Shown here one piece after another: positions 1 through 10,626 of a stretch of 64,000 nt of DNA (positions within the stretch are counted from its first letter, which is position 1; every line of letters begins with the position of its first letter). The notes under the pieces are model-generated. The model did not search any database. It was not told the DNA's origin and saw nothing but the letters and a program-made list of their open reading frames with translations. The translations under genes were made by a program, and so were the position numbers. This DNA comes from Paenibacillus planticolens (lineage in GTDB: Bacteria > Bacillota > Bacilli > Paenibacillales > NBRC-103111): the NCBI RefSeq assembly GCF_013141725.1, contig NZ_WHNZ01000017.1, positions 310,001 through 374,000 of the forward strand, in the 5' to 3' direction.

Positions 1-1372
1 CAAAGACGCCGTCCACGCTCGTCGCAAACTTGCCGTACTCCGCTTTCGCGTTCGAGCGCTCGTCTTTGGCGACGCCAAGCTGATCCAGCACCGTATTCTC
101 CGGTCCTGTGAAACCCATCGCGATCAGCACCAGCTGCGCCGGATACACTTTCTCGCTGCCCAGCACTTCCACAGGGACGAATGCGCCTTTCTCATTCTTT
201 TGCCACTCGATCAGCACCGTGTGCAGCTCCTTCAAGTTGCCGTGCTCATCCCCCACGAATTTCTTCGTGTTGATTAAATACTGACGGGGATCCTCGCCTT
301 GAACGGCCGCTGCCTCTTGCTGGCCATAGTCTACTTTGAGGACCTTCGGCCACTCCGGCCATGGATTGTTAGCAGGCCGCGTTTCCGGTGACTTCGGCAT
401 GATCTCGAATTGCGTCACGCTTTTGCACTTGTGGCGCAAAGACGTGCCCACGCAGTCCGTCCCCGTATCGCCGCCTCCGATCACGATAACATCTTTGCCT
501 TCGGCGGAGATAAACTCGCCGTCGGCATGCTCTGTATCCAGCAAGCTCTTCGTGTTCTTGCTGAGAAATTCCATCGCCAAGTGAATGCCGCCCAGCTCGC
601 GACCTTCAATCGGAAGGTCACGGCCCTTGGTGGCTCCTCCGCACAGCACGATGGCATCAAACTCCTCTTGAAGCTTCTCAATCGGATAGTTCACGCCGAC
701 GTGAGCGCCGGTAATGAACGTGACGCCTTCCGCTTCAAGCAGATCTACACGGCGCTGGACGTACTTTTTGTCCAGCTTCATGTTCGGGATGCCGTACATA
801 AGCAGTCCGCCCACGCGGTCCGCGCGCTCGAACACGGTAACCCAATGTCCGGCCTTGTTCAGCTGCGCTGCGGCCGCGATTCCGGACGGACCCGAGCCTA
901 CAACGGCAACTTTCTTCCCGGTGCGCGCTTCCGGCGGCTCCGGCTTAATCCAGCCTTCGGCAAAGCCTTTATCAATAATGGCTTTCTCAATGCTTTTGAT
1001 CGTGACCGGCGTATCCTTGAGCCCCACTGTGCAGGAGCCTTCGCATGGCGCCGGGCAAACACGGCCCGTAAATTCGGGGAAATTGTTCGTTTTGTGCAGA
1101 CGATCCAGCGCTTCCCGCCATTGTCCGCGATACACCAGATCATTCCATTCCGGAATGAGGTTATTGACCGGGCAGCCGGCGGCCATCCCGCTGATCAATG
1201 CCCCCGTGTGGCAAAACGGAATGCCGCAATCCATACATCTTGAGCCTTGCGTCTGCAATTTGTCATCCGACAGCGGCGTCGCAAACTCGTTCCAATGGCC
1301 AATTCGAACCAGCGGAGCGGCTTCGGCGGCCACTTCACGGCGATGCTCTATAAAACCGGTTGGTTTCCCCAT
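1..1372 (-). CDS. gltD: Glutamate synthase (NADPH) small subunit, partial (3' end beyond the window)
   Basis: The minus-strand frame is open from 1372 to the window edge and reads as the GOGAT beta subunit. This FAD/NADPH protein feeds electrons to GltB for making glutamate from glutamine and 2-oxoglutarate. The N-terminus carries the cysteine-rich motif [12 protein letters not shown] and a second cluster region ([11 protein letters not shown]) for Fe-S binding. Next comes the first Rossmann motif ([12 protein letters not shown]), then a second dinucleotide motif ([11 protein letters not shown]). The ATG at 1372 has a strong AGGAGGG site about 12 bases upstream. It lies 68 bp downstream of gltB on the same strand, so the two are very probably one operon. 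About 457 residues are visible; the C-terminal end is missing from the window. Confidence 0.95.
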   Translation of the reverse strand, partial: MGKPTGFIEHRREVAAEAAPLVRIGHWNEFATPLSDDKLQTQGSRCMDCGIPFCHTGALISGMAAGCPVNNLIPEWNDLVYRGQWREALDRLHKTNNFPEFTGRVCPAPCEGSCTVGLKDTPVTIKSIEKAIIDKGFAEGWIKPEPPEARTGKKVAVVGSGPSGIAAAAQLNKAGHWVTVFERADRVGGLLMYGIPNMKLDKKYVQRRVDLLEAEGVTFITGAHVGVNYPIEKLQEEFDAIVLCGGATKGRDLPIEGRELGGIHLAMEFLSKNTKSLLDTEHADGEFISAEGKDVIVIGGGDTGTDCVGTSLRHKCKSVTQFEIMPKSPETRPANNPWPEWPKVLKVDYGQQEAAAVQGEDPRQYLINTKKFVGDEHGNLKELHTVLIEWQKNEKGAFVPVEVLGSEKVYPAQLVLIAMGFTGPENTVLDQLGVAKDERSNAKAEYGKFATSVDGVF

Positions 1373-1393
1373 GAACGTTTAGTCCCTCCTAAG

Positions 1394-1413
1394 AGTTTTG
1401 CTTCAGCAAAACT
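1394..1413 (-). other. Perfect hairpin in the gltB-gltD spacer
   Basis: AGTTTTGCT and AGCAAAACT are perfect 9-base arms around a 2-base loop, ending just 5' of the gltD ribosome binding site. There is no T-run, so it is not a normal terminator. An mRNA processing or stability element that sets the GltB:GltD ratio is one possibility (inference). Confidence 0.5.
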
Positions 1414-1440
1414 TACGTCGTAAGCCTCTGCTCTGATTCG

Positions 1441-4400
1441 TTAGTTTCCACCGACACGGGAAATGTCCCGCATGTTCGCCTCGAAAGCGACCATAATGGC
1501 TTCCTGCTGGCCCAATCCGGAGCGTTTCACCTTCTCGATGGCATCAAACATCCGTTTGTAGTCCTTCGGTATGACCTTCACGAACTTCCAAACGTATTCT
1601 TCCCAGTGCTGTATGACGCGGTGGGCAACGCTGCTATCCGTAAATGTGGCATGATGTTGAATCATCGTTTTCAGTTCGTTCATTTCAAATACTTCTTCAA
1701 CATGCTCGAGATGAATCATCTCTTTGTTCACCTTATCGGCAAAGTCGCCTTTCTCATCGAGCACATAGGCAATCCCGCCTGACATCCCTGCGGCAAAGTT
1801 GCGGCCGGTCGATCCCAGAACAACGACACGACCGCCCGTCATATATTCACAACCATGGTCGCCTACGCCTTCGACAACGGCACGCACGCCGCTGTTTCTT
1901 ACGCAGAAGCGTTCACCCGCAATGCCTCGAATGTAGGCATCTCCGTCGGTTGCGCCATAGAAAGCCGTATTTCCGATGATCACATTCTCTTCCGGGACAA
2001 AATAGGACCGGGTCGGCGGGAAAACGACCAACTTGCCGCCGGATAAGCCTTTACCCACGTAATCGTTGGCATCTCCTTCCAAAGAAAGCGTAATCCCCTT
2101 CGGCACGAAGGCGCCGAAGCTTTGACCGGCCGAGCCGTTAAAGTGAAGGCGAATCGTATCGTGAGGCAAGCCCTCCAAGCCATGACGGCGCGTAACCTCA
2201 CTGCCGACAATCGTGCCGACAACACGGTTCGTGTTGGAGATCTCCAAAATCGCATGCACATGCTCCTTGCGTTCAATCGCAGGCTCACAAATGTCGAGCA
2301 GCCTCGTAACGTCCAGAGAGCGATCCAAACCGTGATCCTGCGCCATTTGGCAGAAGCGGCCAACGTCTTCGCCAACATTCGGCTGGTGCAGAAGCGGCGC
2401 CAAATCAACGCCTTTGGCTTTCCAATGGGCCACGGCTTGCTTGGATTCGAGCACATCCGTGCGGCCGACCATTTCCTCGATGGTGCGGAAGCCAAGCTCT
2501 GCCATCAGCTCGCGAACATCCTGCGCGATGAACGTCATGAAATTCACGACATGCTGCGGATCTCCGGCAAATTTCTTGCGAAGCTCCGGATTTTGCGTAG
2601 CAACTCCAACCGGACAAGTATCCAGATGGCACACGCGCATCATCACGCAGCCGATCGTAATAAGCGGAGTTGTCGCGAAGCCGAACTCCTCGGCGCCGAG
2701 CAGCGCAGCCACGACAACGTCGCGCCCTGTCATCAGCTTGCCGTCCGTTTCGACGGTGATACGGCTGCGCAGGTTGTTGAGCACGAGCGTCTGATGCGTC
2801 TCCGCCAGACCGAGCTCCCAAGGCAGTCCCGCGTGACGAATACTCGTCTGCGGCGACGCGCCCGTTCCTCCGTCGTAGCCGGAGATCAGGACAACATCCG
2901 CCTTCCCTTTGGCTACGCCGGCTGCGATGGTGCCAACGCCGACCTCCGACACCAGCTTAACGCTGATGCGTGCACGCGGGTTGGCATTCTTGAGATCGTG
3001 GATCAGCTCGGCGAGATCCTCGATCGAATAAATATCGTGATGCGGCGGCGGCGAAATCAAGCCTACGCCCGGCGTAACGCCACGAACCTCGGCAACCCAA
3101 GGGTACACCTTGGTGCCCGGGAGCTGGCCGCCCTCGCCGGGCTTCGCGCCCTGCGCCATCTTGATCTGAATCTCGTCGGCATTGACGAGATAATGGCTCG
3201 TGACGCCGAAGCGGCCCGACGCCACCTGCTTGATTGCGCTGCGGCGCAGGTCGCCGTTCGCATCCGGCGTGAAGCGCTCCGGATGCTCGCCGCCCTCGCC
3301 GGTGTTGCTCTTGCCGCCGATGCGGTTCATCGCAATCGCGATCGTCTCATGCGCTTCTTTGGAGATGGAACCGTAGGACATGGCTCCCGTCTTGAAGCGC
3401 CTGAAGATCGACTCGATCGGCTCCACCTCTTCGATCGGTACCCGCTGACGGTCTTCCTTGAACGTCAGCAGCCCGCGCAGCGCCATATATTTCTCATCTT
3501 CCCGCAGGATGAGCTTGGAGAAGTTCTTGTACATGGCGTAGTTATTCGTACGAACCGCCGATTGCAGGGCATGCACCGTTTCCGGTGTATACAGATGGTC
3601 TTCCCCATCCCGGCGCCACTGCAAGTCACCGCCGGTATCGAGCACCCTATCGCGCCCCTCCCGCTCGGAGAAAGCACGGTTGTGGCGAAGCAGCGCTTCC
3701 TTGGCCACAACATCGATGCCTATGCCGCCAACAGGCGTGTAGGTCCATGTAAAATACGTATCGACCAGCTCTTGACTGAGGCCGATCGCTTCGAAAATTT
3801 GCGCCCCGCGATAGCTTTGAATCGTGGAAATGCCCATTTTCGCCAGAACTTTTACGACGCCTTTCGTCACAGCCTTGATATAGTGATAAGTAGCTTTAAC
3901 ATGATCAACGCCGACAAGCTGGTTGCGTCGGATCATATCATCTAGCGTTTCCAAAGCCAGATACGGATTGATCGCGCCTGCGCCATAGCCAAGCAGTAAA
4001 GCAAAATGATGCACTTCACGCGGTTCGCCGGACTCGACAAGCAAGCTCACTTTGGTTCGTGTGCCTTGTCGAATCAGATGGTGGTGCAGCCCCGACGTCG
4101 CGAGCAGCGCTGGAATCGGCGCATGGCGGCTGTCCACGCCACGGTCTGAGAGTATGATCAGTGAAGCGCCATCTTGAATCGCTTGATCAGCCGCTGCGTA
4201 CAGGGCTTGCATCGCACTTTCCAGTCCCGCCGTACCTAGCGCCGCTTCGAACAGCATAGGCAGCGTTACCGTTACAAAGCCTTCGCGCTGAATATGGCGC
4301 AGCTTCGCCAGCTCTTCATTCGTGATAAACGGCGTTTTCAAACGAATTTGGCGGCAGCTTGCCGGCTCAGGGCTAATGAGGTTACGCTCCGGTCCGATCG

Positions 4401-6033
4401 TTGTACCTTGCGCCGTAATAATTTCTTCGAAGTTCGCATCAATCGGGGGGTTGGTCACCTGCGCGAACAACTGCTTGAAGTAGTTATACAGTAGTTGAGG
4501 ACGGTCTGACAGCACCGCCAGCGGTGCATCCGTCCCCATAGAGCCGATAGGATCTACCCCCGTTTTGGCCATAGGCTCAAGAATTTTTCGCAGCTGCTCG
4601 AATGTATAGCCGAACGCTTGCTGACGCTGCAAAACCGTATCATGATCGGAACCGAGCACGATCGGCGCGTCAGCTAAATCCTCCAATGAAACCAGATGCT
4701 CATTCAACCAATCGCGATAAGGCTGTTCGCCGGCGATGCCGTTCTTTATCTCTTCATCGGCTACAATGCGGCCTGCTACGGTATCCACAAGCAGCATACG
4801 CCCAGGTCTGAGGCGGTCTTTGTATAAAATGCGCTCAGGCTCGATATCCAGAACGCCGACTTCAGAAGCCAGTACGATCAAATCGTCCGTAGTTACATAG
4901 TAACGTGATGGGCGCAGGCCGTTGCGGTCAAGTATGGCGCCGATTTGACTGCCGTCCGTGAACGCAATCGCAGCCGGTCCGTCCCATGGCTCCATGAGTG
5001 TGCTGTGGTACTCGTAGAACGCTTTTTTGGCGTCATCCATCGTCTCATGCTTGGACCATGGTTCCGGTACCATCATCATCGCCGCATGCGGCAGCGAGCG
5101 TCCGGAAAGCATCAGGAATTCAAGGGTGTTGTCAAACATTTGCGAATCGGAGCCGTCGGTATCAATAATAGGAAGAATGCGTTTGAAGTCTTCGCCAAAT
5201 AATTCAGAATCGCACATCGCCTGGCGCGCATACATCCAATTCACATTTCCGCGCAGCGTGTTGATCTCGCCGTTATGAATAAGATAGCGGTAGGGATGCG
5301 CACGCTCCCAGCTTGGGAATGTATTCGTACTGAAGCGGGAGTGCACCAGCGCGAGCGCAGACTCCACCTTATCGTCCTGCAATTCAACGTAATAGGCGTC
5401 GACCTGCTCAGGCGTCAACATGCCCTTATAAACGATCGTTCTGCTAGACAAGCTAGAATAGTAAAATTGCACACCACGAAGGGTCGATTTGATAGCGTTC
5501 TCAGATAATTTGCGTATGACATACAGCTTTCGTTCAAAATCGAGATTGCTCGCCAACCCCGCACTTTCTCCAATAAATACTTGACGTACGAAAGGTTCTG
5601 CCGATTTCGCGGTTTCTCCGAGTGAACGATTATCTGTTGGAACCGTTCGCCAACCTAAGAATTGTTGCCCCTCCTCGCCAACAATGCGTTCAATGATTTT
5701 CTCGCACGCTTGGCGCGCATCCAAATCCTGAGGCAAATAGACCATACCCACACCATAGTGCCCTGCTGCAGGAAGCTTGATATTCTCCTCCACACAAGCG
5801 GCTTGGAGATATGCATCCGGAATTTGCATCAAAATGCCCGCTCCGTCGCCTGTGTTCCGCTCACTGCCTTGACCACCGCGATGATCTAAATTGCAAAGTA
5901 CACGAAGCGCTTGCTTGACGATTTCATGCGATTTCACACCTTTAATATTCGCTACAAAGCCAATACCGCAGGCATCACGCTCGAACTGAGGATCGTACAA
6001 TCCTTGTTTGGGAGGTAACCCGTTTTTGATCAT
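1441..6033 (-). CDS. gltB: Glutamate synthase (NADPH) large subunit
   Basis: This is the GOGAT alpha subunit, about 1530 residues, the usual length. It begins with a type II glutamine amidotransferase domain; Cys22 in the DACGIGF motif is the expected N-terminal nucleophile after removal of a short propeptide. The central domain, the FMN-binding synthase domain ([14 protein letters not shown], then GEGGEHPER) and the C-terminal beta-helix GXGXG domain follow in order. The 3Fe-4S cysteines are visible in [15 protein letters not shown]. The open frame extends upstream to 6168, but I choose the ATG at 6033 because the protein then starts just before the conserved [10 protein letters not shown] region, with AAAGG upstream. 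It is the first gene of the gltB-gltD operon. Confidence 0.96.
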   Translation of the reverse strand: MIKNGLPPKQGLYDPQFERDACGIGFVANIKGVKSHEIVKQALRVLCNLDHRGGQGSERNTGDGAGILMQIPDAYLQAACVEENIKLPAAGHYGVGMVYLPQDLDARQACEKIIERIVGEEGQQFLGWRTVPTDNRSLGETAKSAEPFVRQVFIGESAGLASNLDFERKLYVIRKLSENAIKSTLRGVQFYYSSLSSRTIVYKGMLTPEQVDAYYVELQDDKVESALALVHSRFSTNTFPSWERAHPYRYLIHNGEINTLRGNVNWMYARQAMCDSELFGEDFKRILPIIDTDGSDSQMFDNTLEFLMLSGRSLPHAAMMMVPEPWSKHETMDDAKKAFYEYHSTLMEPWDGPAAIAFTDGSQIGAILDRNGLRPSRYYVTTDDLIVLASEVGVLDIEPERILYKDRLRPGRMLLVDTVAGRIVADEEIKNGIAGEQPYRDWLNEHLVSLEDLADAPIVLGSDHDTVLQRQQAFGYTFEQLRKILEPMAKTGVDPIGSMGTDAPLAVLSDRPQLLYNYFKQLFAQVTNPPIDANFEEIITAQGTTIGPERNLISPEPASCRQIRLKTPFITNEELAKLRHIQREGFVTVTLPMLFEAALGTAGLESAMQALYAAADQAIQDGASLIILSDRGVDSRHAPIPALLATSGLHHHLIRQGTRTKVSLLVESGEPREVHHFALLLGYGAGAINPYLALETLDDMIRRNQLVGVDHVKATYHYIKAVTKGVVKVLAKMGISTIQSYRGAQIFEAIGLSQELVDTYFTWTYTPVGGIGIDVVAKEALLRHNRAFSEREGRDRVLDTGGDLQWRRDGEDHLYTPETVHALQSAVRTNNYAMYKNFSKLILREDEKYMALRGLLTFKEDRQRVPIEEVEPIESIFRRFKTGAMSYGSISKEAHETIAIAMNRIGGKSNTGEGGEHPERFTPDANGDLRRSAIKQVASGRFGVTSHYLVNADEIQIKMAQGAKPGEGGQLPGTKVYPWVAEVRGVTPGVGLISPPPHHDIYSIEDLAELIHDLKNANPRARISVKLVSEVGVGTIAAGVAKGKADVVLISGYDGGTGASPQTSIRHAGLPWELGLAETHQTLVLNNLRSRITVETDGKLMTGRDVVVAALLGAEEFGFATTPLITIGCVMMRVCHLDTCPVGVATQNPELRKKFAGDPQHVVNFMTFIAQDVRELMAELGFRTIEEMVGRTDVLESKQAVAHWKAKGVDLAPLLHQPNVGEDVGRFCQMAQDHGLDRSLDVTRLLDICEPAIERKEHVHAILEISNTNRVVGTIVGSEVTRRHGLEGLPHDTIRLHFNGSAGQSFGAFVPKGITLSLEGDANDYVGKGLSGGKLVVFPPTRSYFVPEENVIIGNTAFYGATDGDAYIRGIAGERFCVRNSGVRAVVEGVGDHGCEYMTGGRVVVLGSTGRNFAAGMSGGIAYVLDEKGDFADKVNKEMIHLEHVEEVFEMNELKTMIQHHATFTDSSVAHRVIQHWEEYVWKFVKVIPKDYKRMFDAIEKVKRSGLGQQEAIMVAFEANMRDISRVGGN

Positions 6034-6120
6034 GTTGTGCAACCTTTCTTTTCTGGTTTTTGGACTCACTTTGTCCAATGTACGCTTTAAAGTATGAAAT
6101 TGCCGAAACATAGCGACTCG

Positions 6121-6161
6121 TATTTCATCAAATATATTGAATAGTCCAAATTGATGAAATA
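6121..6161. promoter_or_regulatory. Perfect 11-bp inverted repeat in the gltB leader
   Basis: TATTTCATCAA (6121-6131) and TTGATGAAATA (6151-6161) are perfect inverted arms 19 bases apart. They lie between the likely gltB promoter and the gltB start codon. The element could be a regulator site or an mRNA hairpin. No gltC-type regulator gene is next to gltB here. Confidence 0.5.
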
Positions 6162-6181
6162 GTCTCAATATTTTTTATATT

Positions 6182-6210
6182 ATATTAACATCAGAAATAG
6201 TATAGTTCAA
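6182..6210 (-). promoter_or_regulatory. Candidate sigma-A promoter of gltBD
   Basis: On the minus strand, TTGAAC is followed after 17 bases by TAATAT, a fair match to -35/-10 elements. It lies about 150 bp upstream of the gltB ATG. This is a pattern match only. Confidence 0.4.
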
Positions 6211-6256
6211 TGAAAATGTAAAGGTTTTCATTTTAATATTTTTATAAGATAGCCCT

Positions 6257-6293
6257 AAAAAAAGGAAATGGCGAACGGCGGCCTTCCATTTCC
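6257..6293 (-). terminator. Intrinsic-terminator-like hairpin upstream of gltB
   Basis: On the minus strand GGAAATGG and CCATTTCC form an 8-bp stem followed at once by seven T residues. No minus-strand gene lies upstream; the neighbour (HD protein) is divergent. It may stop stray transcription, or act as an attenuator if a gltB promoter lies in 6300-6450. The rest of the 6034-6456 gap shows only a 9-bp inverted repeat (ATGTTTCAT/ATGAAACAT, 6381-6421). Confidence 0.5.
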
Positions 6294-6456
6294 CATCACG
6301 CCTAGTCTGGACGATGTGTCTGCGGTTTGTCGTGCATGTTTTACGCTTCTTTTTCATACGCTCATGATAGCGAACTTTCTATGTTTCATGCTATGATAGC
6401 TAATACGCTGCAATGAAACATACATCCAGATTTCACAGCCTAGGAGGAACGCTGCT

Positions 6457-7434
6457 TTGAGTCTACAGCATACTTTTTCGACTGGGATGATTTGGGAGCC
6501 CTTATACAAGTGGCACATACCAGCCCACCCGGTTGAAGTCCAGCTTTTCCGATCGCAGCCGGTTCGACGCTTGAAGTTCCTGCATCACTTCGGAGCTTCT
6601 GCGCTTTTTTCGCCAATGACCCATTCACGGTTCGAGCATACGGTCGGTGTATGGTCTTTGATGGCCCATTTTTGCCCGGACGAACCCTTGCTTCGCATCG
6701 CTGCACTTTTACATGATATCGGTCATCTCCCTTTCTCCCACGCGGTGGAAAGAACACTCGGCTATGACCACCATCAGCATACAGAACGATTGATTCTTAG
6801 CGGAACGATTGCCGACATTTTGACTGCGCATGGCATCTCTCCGGCAGCGATCGTGTCCATTTTGAATCAGGACAGCCCTTTGACGAATAAAACGTCTCTG
6901 ATGGGTCTCGATCATCTGGACAGCTTCTTGCGAGATACCTACTATGCAGGTCAGCAGTTGATGCCGCCATCCGAGCTTGTCCGAAAGCTTCACCTGCGCG
7001 GGAATTACATAGAAACAGATGAAGAAACAGCGGCTGCTCTCCTACATGCGGTCGTGGAAGACCATCGAATTTTCCTTAGCCCTTCGTTTCTCGCCATGGA
7101 TGCGCTGCTGGCCAAAGCGGCTGCTCATCACTGCGAATCGAACCCGGGCATGAAGGAACGTCTTCCTTCTTTGTTGGATCATGAGCTCATTCAAGAGCTG
7201 CTGCAAAGCACGAATGGGGTAGCCAGAGACACCATGAATGTCTTGATGTACGAACCCCATCGCATTCGGATTACGGAAGAGCCCGTGAAGGGCAGTATTG
7301 AAGTCAACATTCGTAAAATATACAAAAAACAACCGTTGATCGGAGATAAACCCGCTTCTGAAACGAGCTTCCAAGCTGCAGTGAAATTAGAAGAGCTTAA
7401 TTCCCTTACAGCTACTTATTTTTTTAACATATAG
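6457..7434 (+). CDS. HD-domain phosphohydrolase
   Basis: A 325-residue HD-superfamily metal-dependent hydrolase, similar in layout to the YwfO/dNTPase-like group. The metal-binding residues are visible in the N-terminal half: a histidine in SRFEHTVGV, HD in LLHDIGHLPFSH, and a later aspartate in LMGLDHLDSF. The start is a TTG at 6457 with TAGGAGGA 8 bases upstream. The substrate cannot be told from the sequence; nucleotides or phosphate esters are usual in the family. It is divergent from gltB and 46 bp upstream of tdk. Confidence 0.85.
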   Translation: MSLQHTFSTGMIWEPLYKWHIPAHPVEVQLFRSQPVRRLKFLHHFGASALFSPMTHSRFEHTVGVWSLMAHFCPDEPLLRIAALLHDIGHLPFSHAVERTLGYDHHQHTERLILSGTIADILTAHGISPAAIVSILNQDSPLTNKTSLMGLDHLDSFLRDTYYAGQQLMPPSELVRKLHLRGNYIETDEETAAALLHAVVEDHRIFLSPSFLAMDALLAKAAAHHCESNPGMKERLPSLLDHELIQELLQSTNGVARDTMNVLMYEPHRIRITEEPVKGSIEVNIRKIYKKQPLIGDKPASETSFQAAVKLEELNSLTATYFFNI

Positions 7435-7479
7435 TTATACCATATTCGATCTTAAATCTTCAGAGGGGACTGGCCCAGA

Positions 7480-8058
7480 TTGGCAAAATTATATTTCCGT
7501 TATGGCACGATGAACAGCGGCAAATCCATTGAAGTATTGCGCGTAGCGCATAATTATGAAGAACAAGGCAAAAAAGTTCTCCTTTTAACCTCTGTTGTTG
7601 ATGACCGTTTTGGCGTCGGCAAAGTCGTATCCCGAATCGGCATGCAAAAGAATGCCATCGTTGTAGACGACAAATTGGACATGGTGGAACTGGCTAAGAA
7701 CGAGCTCCCGAACTGCATTCTTGTAGACGAGGCGCAATTTTTGAACAAGCAGCAGGTTGCGCAGTTGATCGAGATTGTTGACGATTTGAACATTCCGGTT
7801 ATCGCATATGGGTTGCGGGCGGATTTCATGGGGCAGCTATTTGAAGGAAGCACGGCACTGATCGCCGCGGCCGACACGATTGAGGAAATCAAAACGGTCT
7901 GCTGGTACTGCGACAAGAAAGCGATCATGAATATGCGCTGCAAGGACGGAGAACCTATTTTCCATGGAGAGCAAATTCAGATCGGCGGGAACGAGAGTTA
8001 TGTTCCGGTCTGCCGCAAATGCTACGCATCCAAACGCAAAGCAAGCTTAAGTTCGTAA
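7480..8058 (+). CDS. tdk: Thymidine kinase
   Basis: A type II thymidine kinase (192 residues, normal length) that phosphorylates thymidine to dTMP in nucleotide salvage. The P-loop is in YGTMNSGKSIE near residue 10, the Walker B/lid region contains CILVDEAQFL, and a four-cysteine zinc site is visible (CWYCDKK, then CRKCYASK). TTG start at 7480 with an AGAGGGG ribosome binding site. It follows the HD-domain gene in the same direction. Confidence 0.95.
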   Translation: MAKLYFRYGTMNSGKSIEVLRVAHNYEEQGKKVLLLTSVVDDRFGVGKVVSRIGMQKNAIVVDDKLDMVELAKNELPNCILVDEAQFLNKQQVAQLIEIVDDLNIPVIAYGLRADFMGQLFEGSTALIAAADTIEEIKTVCWYCDKKAIMNMRCKDGEPIFHGEQIQIGGNESYVPVCRKCYASKRKASLSS

Positions 8059-8134
8059 CTTGCAGGGGTATCCCCTCAAATTACGTCTAAACTCTTGATA
8101 GGATTGATATGGTCGTCAAAGAAAGGTGAGTTCC

Positions 8135-9316
8135 TTGCGAAAAAAACGGATTTTGCTTTTATCCGAGGGCTTTGGGAAAGGTCATACACAAGCTGCACAC
8201 GCACTTTCGGTTGAGCTCCGCCAAAACTCGTCGGAAATCATTACGCGAGTGATCGAGCTTGGCGCTTTTTTGCACCCTACCCTTGCACCTTGGATCTTCT
8301 CGGCATACCGCCGCACGGTTACTTCACAACCCAAACTCTATGGTATGCTTTACCGCAATCAATATGAAAAGTCGCTTAACCGCGTGGCAGGACTATTTCT
8401 GCACCGCATGTTTTATTCCCAAACCAAGGCGATTATCAAGCAGCTCAAGCCGGATATTATCGTGTGTACCCACCCTTTTCCAAGCATTATCGTGTCTCGC
8501 TTAAAGCGTGCCGGATTGCCTGTGCCCCTCTTTACGGTCATCACCGATTACGATGTGCATGGCACTTGGATTGACTCTGCCGTGGATAAGTACCTCGTAT
8601 CGACTTCGAAGGTGCAAGAGCGCCTCATCGCCCGCGGTGTGCCGGAGACGCACATTGAAGTCACAGGCATTCCCGTGCATCCGAATTTCCACCTCGAACA
8701 CAGCAAAGTGCAGACCCGCAAGCAGTTCGGTCTCAGCGCCATGCCGACGGTGATGGTGATGGGCGGCGGTTGGGGCGTCTTTAAAAAAGAAGAAAAAGAA
8801 GAGCTGTTAACCTATTTGGCCAGTTGGAGCAAAGATATTCAGCTTCTCATCTGCCTGGGTACGAACGAGAAAGCGCGGCAGCAGCTGTTGGAGGAAGAGA
8901 TTTTCCGGCAGCCGAATATTCATCTGATTGGATACACCAACGAGATTAACAAACTGATGGACATTTCGGATTTATTGATTACCAAACCGGGTGGCATGAC
9001 GTGCACGGAAGCCATGGCCAAAGGCATTCCCATGTTGTTCTACAGCCCCATTCCGGGACAGGAAGAAATGAATTGCCGGTATTTCCAGGATCAAGGCTAC
9101 GGCCAAATGATTACTTCACTTGAAATGGTCGATCACTGGTTTAAGCTGCTGCTTGAGCAGTATCCCGAACTGTCCGAACGCCGCGACTCGATCCGCAAGC
9201 ATCAGAAATTCGGCGCGCAGGATTGCTCCAGAGCGATCATTCAGTATTTAAAGTTATCCGACCAACGTCCTTACCTGCAGGCATCAACAACAACACCGCT
9301 CATACAATGGTATTAA
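8135..9316 (+). CDS. UgtP/MGDG-synthase-type glycosyltransferase
   Basis: A GT28-family enzyme of the diacylglycerol glucosyltransferase/MGDG synthase type. It probably builds glycolipid anchors on the cytoplasmic face of the membrane. The N-terminal motif GFGKGHTQAA matches the conserved glycine-rich loop of UgtP (YGNGHVQ). The C-terminal nucleotide-sugar motif is TKPGGMTCTEAMAKGIP followed by PGQEEMN. The frame opens at a GTG at 8126, but AAAGGTGA sits at the right distance from the TTG at 8135, which I take as the start. Paenibacilli often have several paralogues, so the exact acceptor is uncertain. Confidence 0.85.
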   Translation: MRKKRILLLSEGFGKGHTQAAHALSVELRQNSSEIITRVIELGAFLHPTLAPWIFSAYRRTVTSQPKLYGMLYRNQYEKSLNRVAGLFLHRMFYSQTKAIIKQLKPDIIVCTHPFPSIIVSRLKRAGLPVPLFTVITDYDVHGTWIDSAVDKYLVSTSKVQERLIARGVPETHIEVTGIPVHPNFHLEHSKVQTRKQFGLSAMPTVMVMGGGWGVFKKEEKEELLTYLASWSKDIQLLICLGTNEKARQQLLEEEIFRQPNIHLIGYTNEINKLMDISDLLITKPGGMTCTEAMAKGIPMLFYSPIPGQEEMNCRYFQDQGYGQMITSLEMVDHWFKLLLEQYPELSERRDSIRKHQKFGAQDCSRAIIQYLKLSDQRPYLQASTTTPLIQWY

Positions 9317-9340
9317 CCATGTATAGGGCGGTGATTTTTT

Positions 9341-9841
9341 TTGAACCTCTTTCAACGTTTCTTAAAACAGATCATCTTCGTATATTTGCTCGCATGGTTC
9401 ATCGGCAGTCTCTGGATGATGGCCGTATTTGGTAGCGGGACCGTTCAAGGCAAGCTGCTCGGCATTAATGTTAGCCAGTTTCATGATTATGCCTGCTTCG
9501 GCTTTGCGGGTGCTTTGGGCGGAGCGCTATACGGTCTCAGGATGTTCCACGAGCATTATCATGAGCTTACCCCGCAGTGGACGTACTGGTATTTCATGAG
9601 GCCTGTCCTCTGTTTCGGCTCAGCTATTATCACGATCATCCTGTTCGCAAGCGGTATTCTGCTGCTCCAAGTCGATAATTCGATGTCCGCCCGCATTTCC
9701 ATCGCGTTTTTGACCGGATATGGCTATGGCAAGTTCATGGAGAAATTAAAGGCGCTAACGACAACCTTCTTCAATGGCACCGGGAATGGGAACGGGAACG
9801 GGAACGGAAATGGAAATGGAGGAGATACGCCGAAATCTTGA
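9341..9841 (+). CDS. Membrane protein with C-terminal Gly-Asn repeat
   Basis: An unrecognised 166-residue integral membrane protein. Hydrophobic segments lie near residues 10-30, 45-65, 85-108 and 115-135. The C-terminus is a low-complexity tail of about seven GN dipeptides, encoded by a run of GGGAAC-like hexamers at 9781-9822, ending GGDTPKS. The hexamer unit keeps the frame when its copy number changes. TTG start with GGGCGGTGA upstream. It is 25 bp after the glycosyltransferase and may form an operon with it. Confidence 0.75.
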   Translation: MNLFQRFLKQIIFVYLLAWFIGSLWMMAVFGSGTVQGKLLGINVSQFHDYACFGFAGALGGALYGLRMFHEHYHELTPQWTYWYFMRPVLCFGSAIITIILFASGILLLQVDNSMSARISIAFLTGYGYGKFMEKLKALTTTFFNGTGNGNGNGNGNGNGGDTPKS

Positions 9842-9897
9842 ATTCCTTTTTTGGTAATTGGAAACGCTACTTATACCAAATCAAATAAGGAGACATC

Positions 9898-10626
9898 ATG
9901 AGAATCATTGCAGCTTTGTGTATTTGCTTGTTTTTGATGCAGCCTGTCGCCGCCAGCGCCGCCCCTAAGAAAGATCGAGCTTATTATGAAACACGCGGAG
10001 AAATTGTGTGGGAAGTGAATACGGATGAGAAGGTGATCGCGTTAACGTTCGATGACGGCCCTCATCCCAAGTATACGGATCAAATTTTGGAGCTGCTCAA
10101 ACAGTACGAGGCAAAAGCGACTTTTTTCGTAGTCGGCAATAAAATCCAGCTTTACCCCGATGTTCTGGAGAGAACGGCTCGGGAAGGCCACGAGATTGCC
10201 AATCATACTTACAACCATGCCTACATAGGGAAAAAAACCAATATCAAGAAGGAGCTGAACACGACCGAAGAGCTGATTATTGCGAAAACAGGACAGCGGT
10301 CTCAATTGTTTCGTCCTCCCGGAGGCTTCTACAATGACCGCCTCGTGTCCGTCGTCAAGGATGAGGGGTATAAAATGATCATGTGGAGCTGGCAGCTGGA
10401 TACGAAAGATTGGGATACGCCAGGCGTCAACCGCATTGTGAACAGTGTGCTGAAAAATGCGAAAAACGGGAATATCGTCCTGTTTCATGACTATATTGAA
10501 GGGCCGACGCAAACCATCCAAGCCTTGAAAATTATTTTGCCAGAATTAAAAAACAGAGGATACAAGTTAATCACGGTATCGGAGCTCCTGAGCTATAACA
10601 AGGCGATCCCGGCCAAAATTCATTAA
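9898..10626 (+). CDS. Secreted polysaccharide deacetylase (CE4)
   Basis: A 242-residue exported NodB/CE4-family deacetylase with a signal peptide (hydrophobic 5-20, cleavage near ASA-AP). The family motifs are in order: TFDDGPHPKYT, HEIANHTYNH (metal histidines), RPPGGFYN, WDTPGV and VLFHDY. The likely substrate is N-acetylated peptidoglycan or another cell-surface glycan, as for PdaA/YlxY-like proteins. ATG at 9898 with AAGGAG upstream. Its 3' end overlaps the convergent NlpC/P60 gene by 4 bp. Confidence 0.92.
   Translation: MRIIAALCICLFLMQPVAASAAPKKDRAYYETRGEIVWEVNTDEKVIALTFDDGPHPKYTDQILELLKQYEAKATFFVVGNKIQLYPDVLERTAREGHEIANHTYNHAYIGKKTNIKKELNTTEELIIAKTGQRSQLFRPPGGFYNDRLVSVVKDEGYKMIMWSWQLDTKDWDTPGVNRIVNSVLKNAKNGNIVLFHDYIEGPTQTIQALKIILPELKNRGYKLITVSELLSYNKAIPAKIH

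Noticed and set aside
410..1382. Plus-strand frames opposite gltD
   Set aside because: The minus strand encodes conserved GltD motifs throughout; the plus frames are shadows.
2122..3945. 607-residue plus-strand open frame inside gltB
   Set aside because: It is the complement of the conserved gltB coding region, has Arg/His/Ala-rich composition and no ribosome site; a shadow of a GC-biased gene.
9781..9822. GGGAAC hexamer run as a phase-variable switch
   Set aside because: The unit is a multiple of three, so gain or loss keeps the frame and only changes the length of the Gly-Asn tail.
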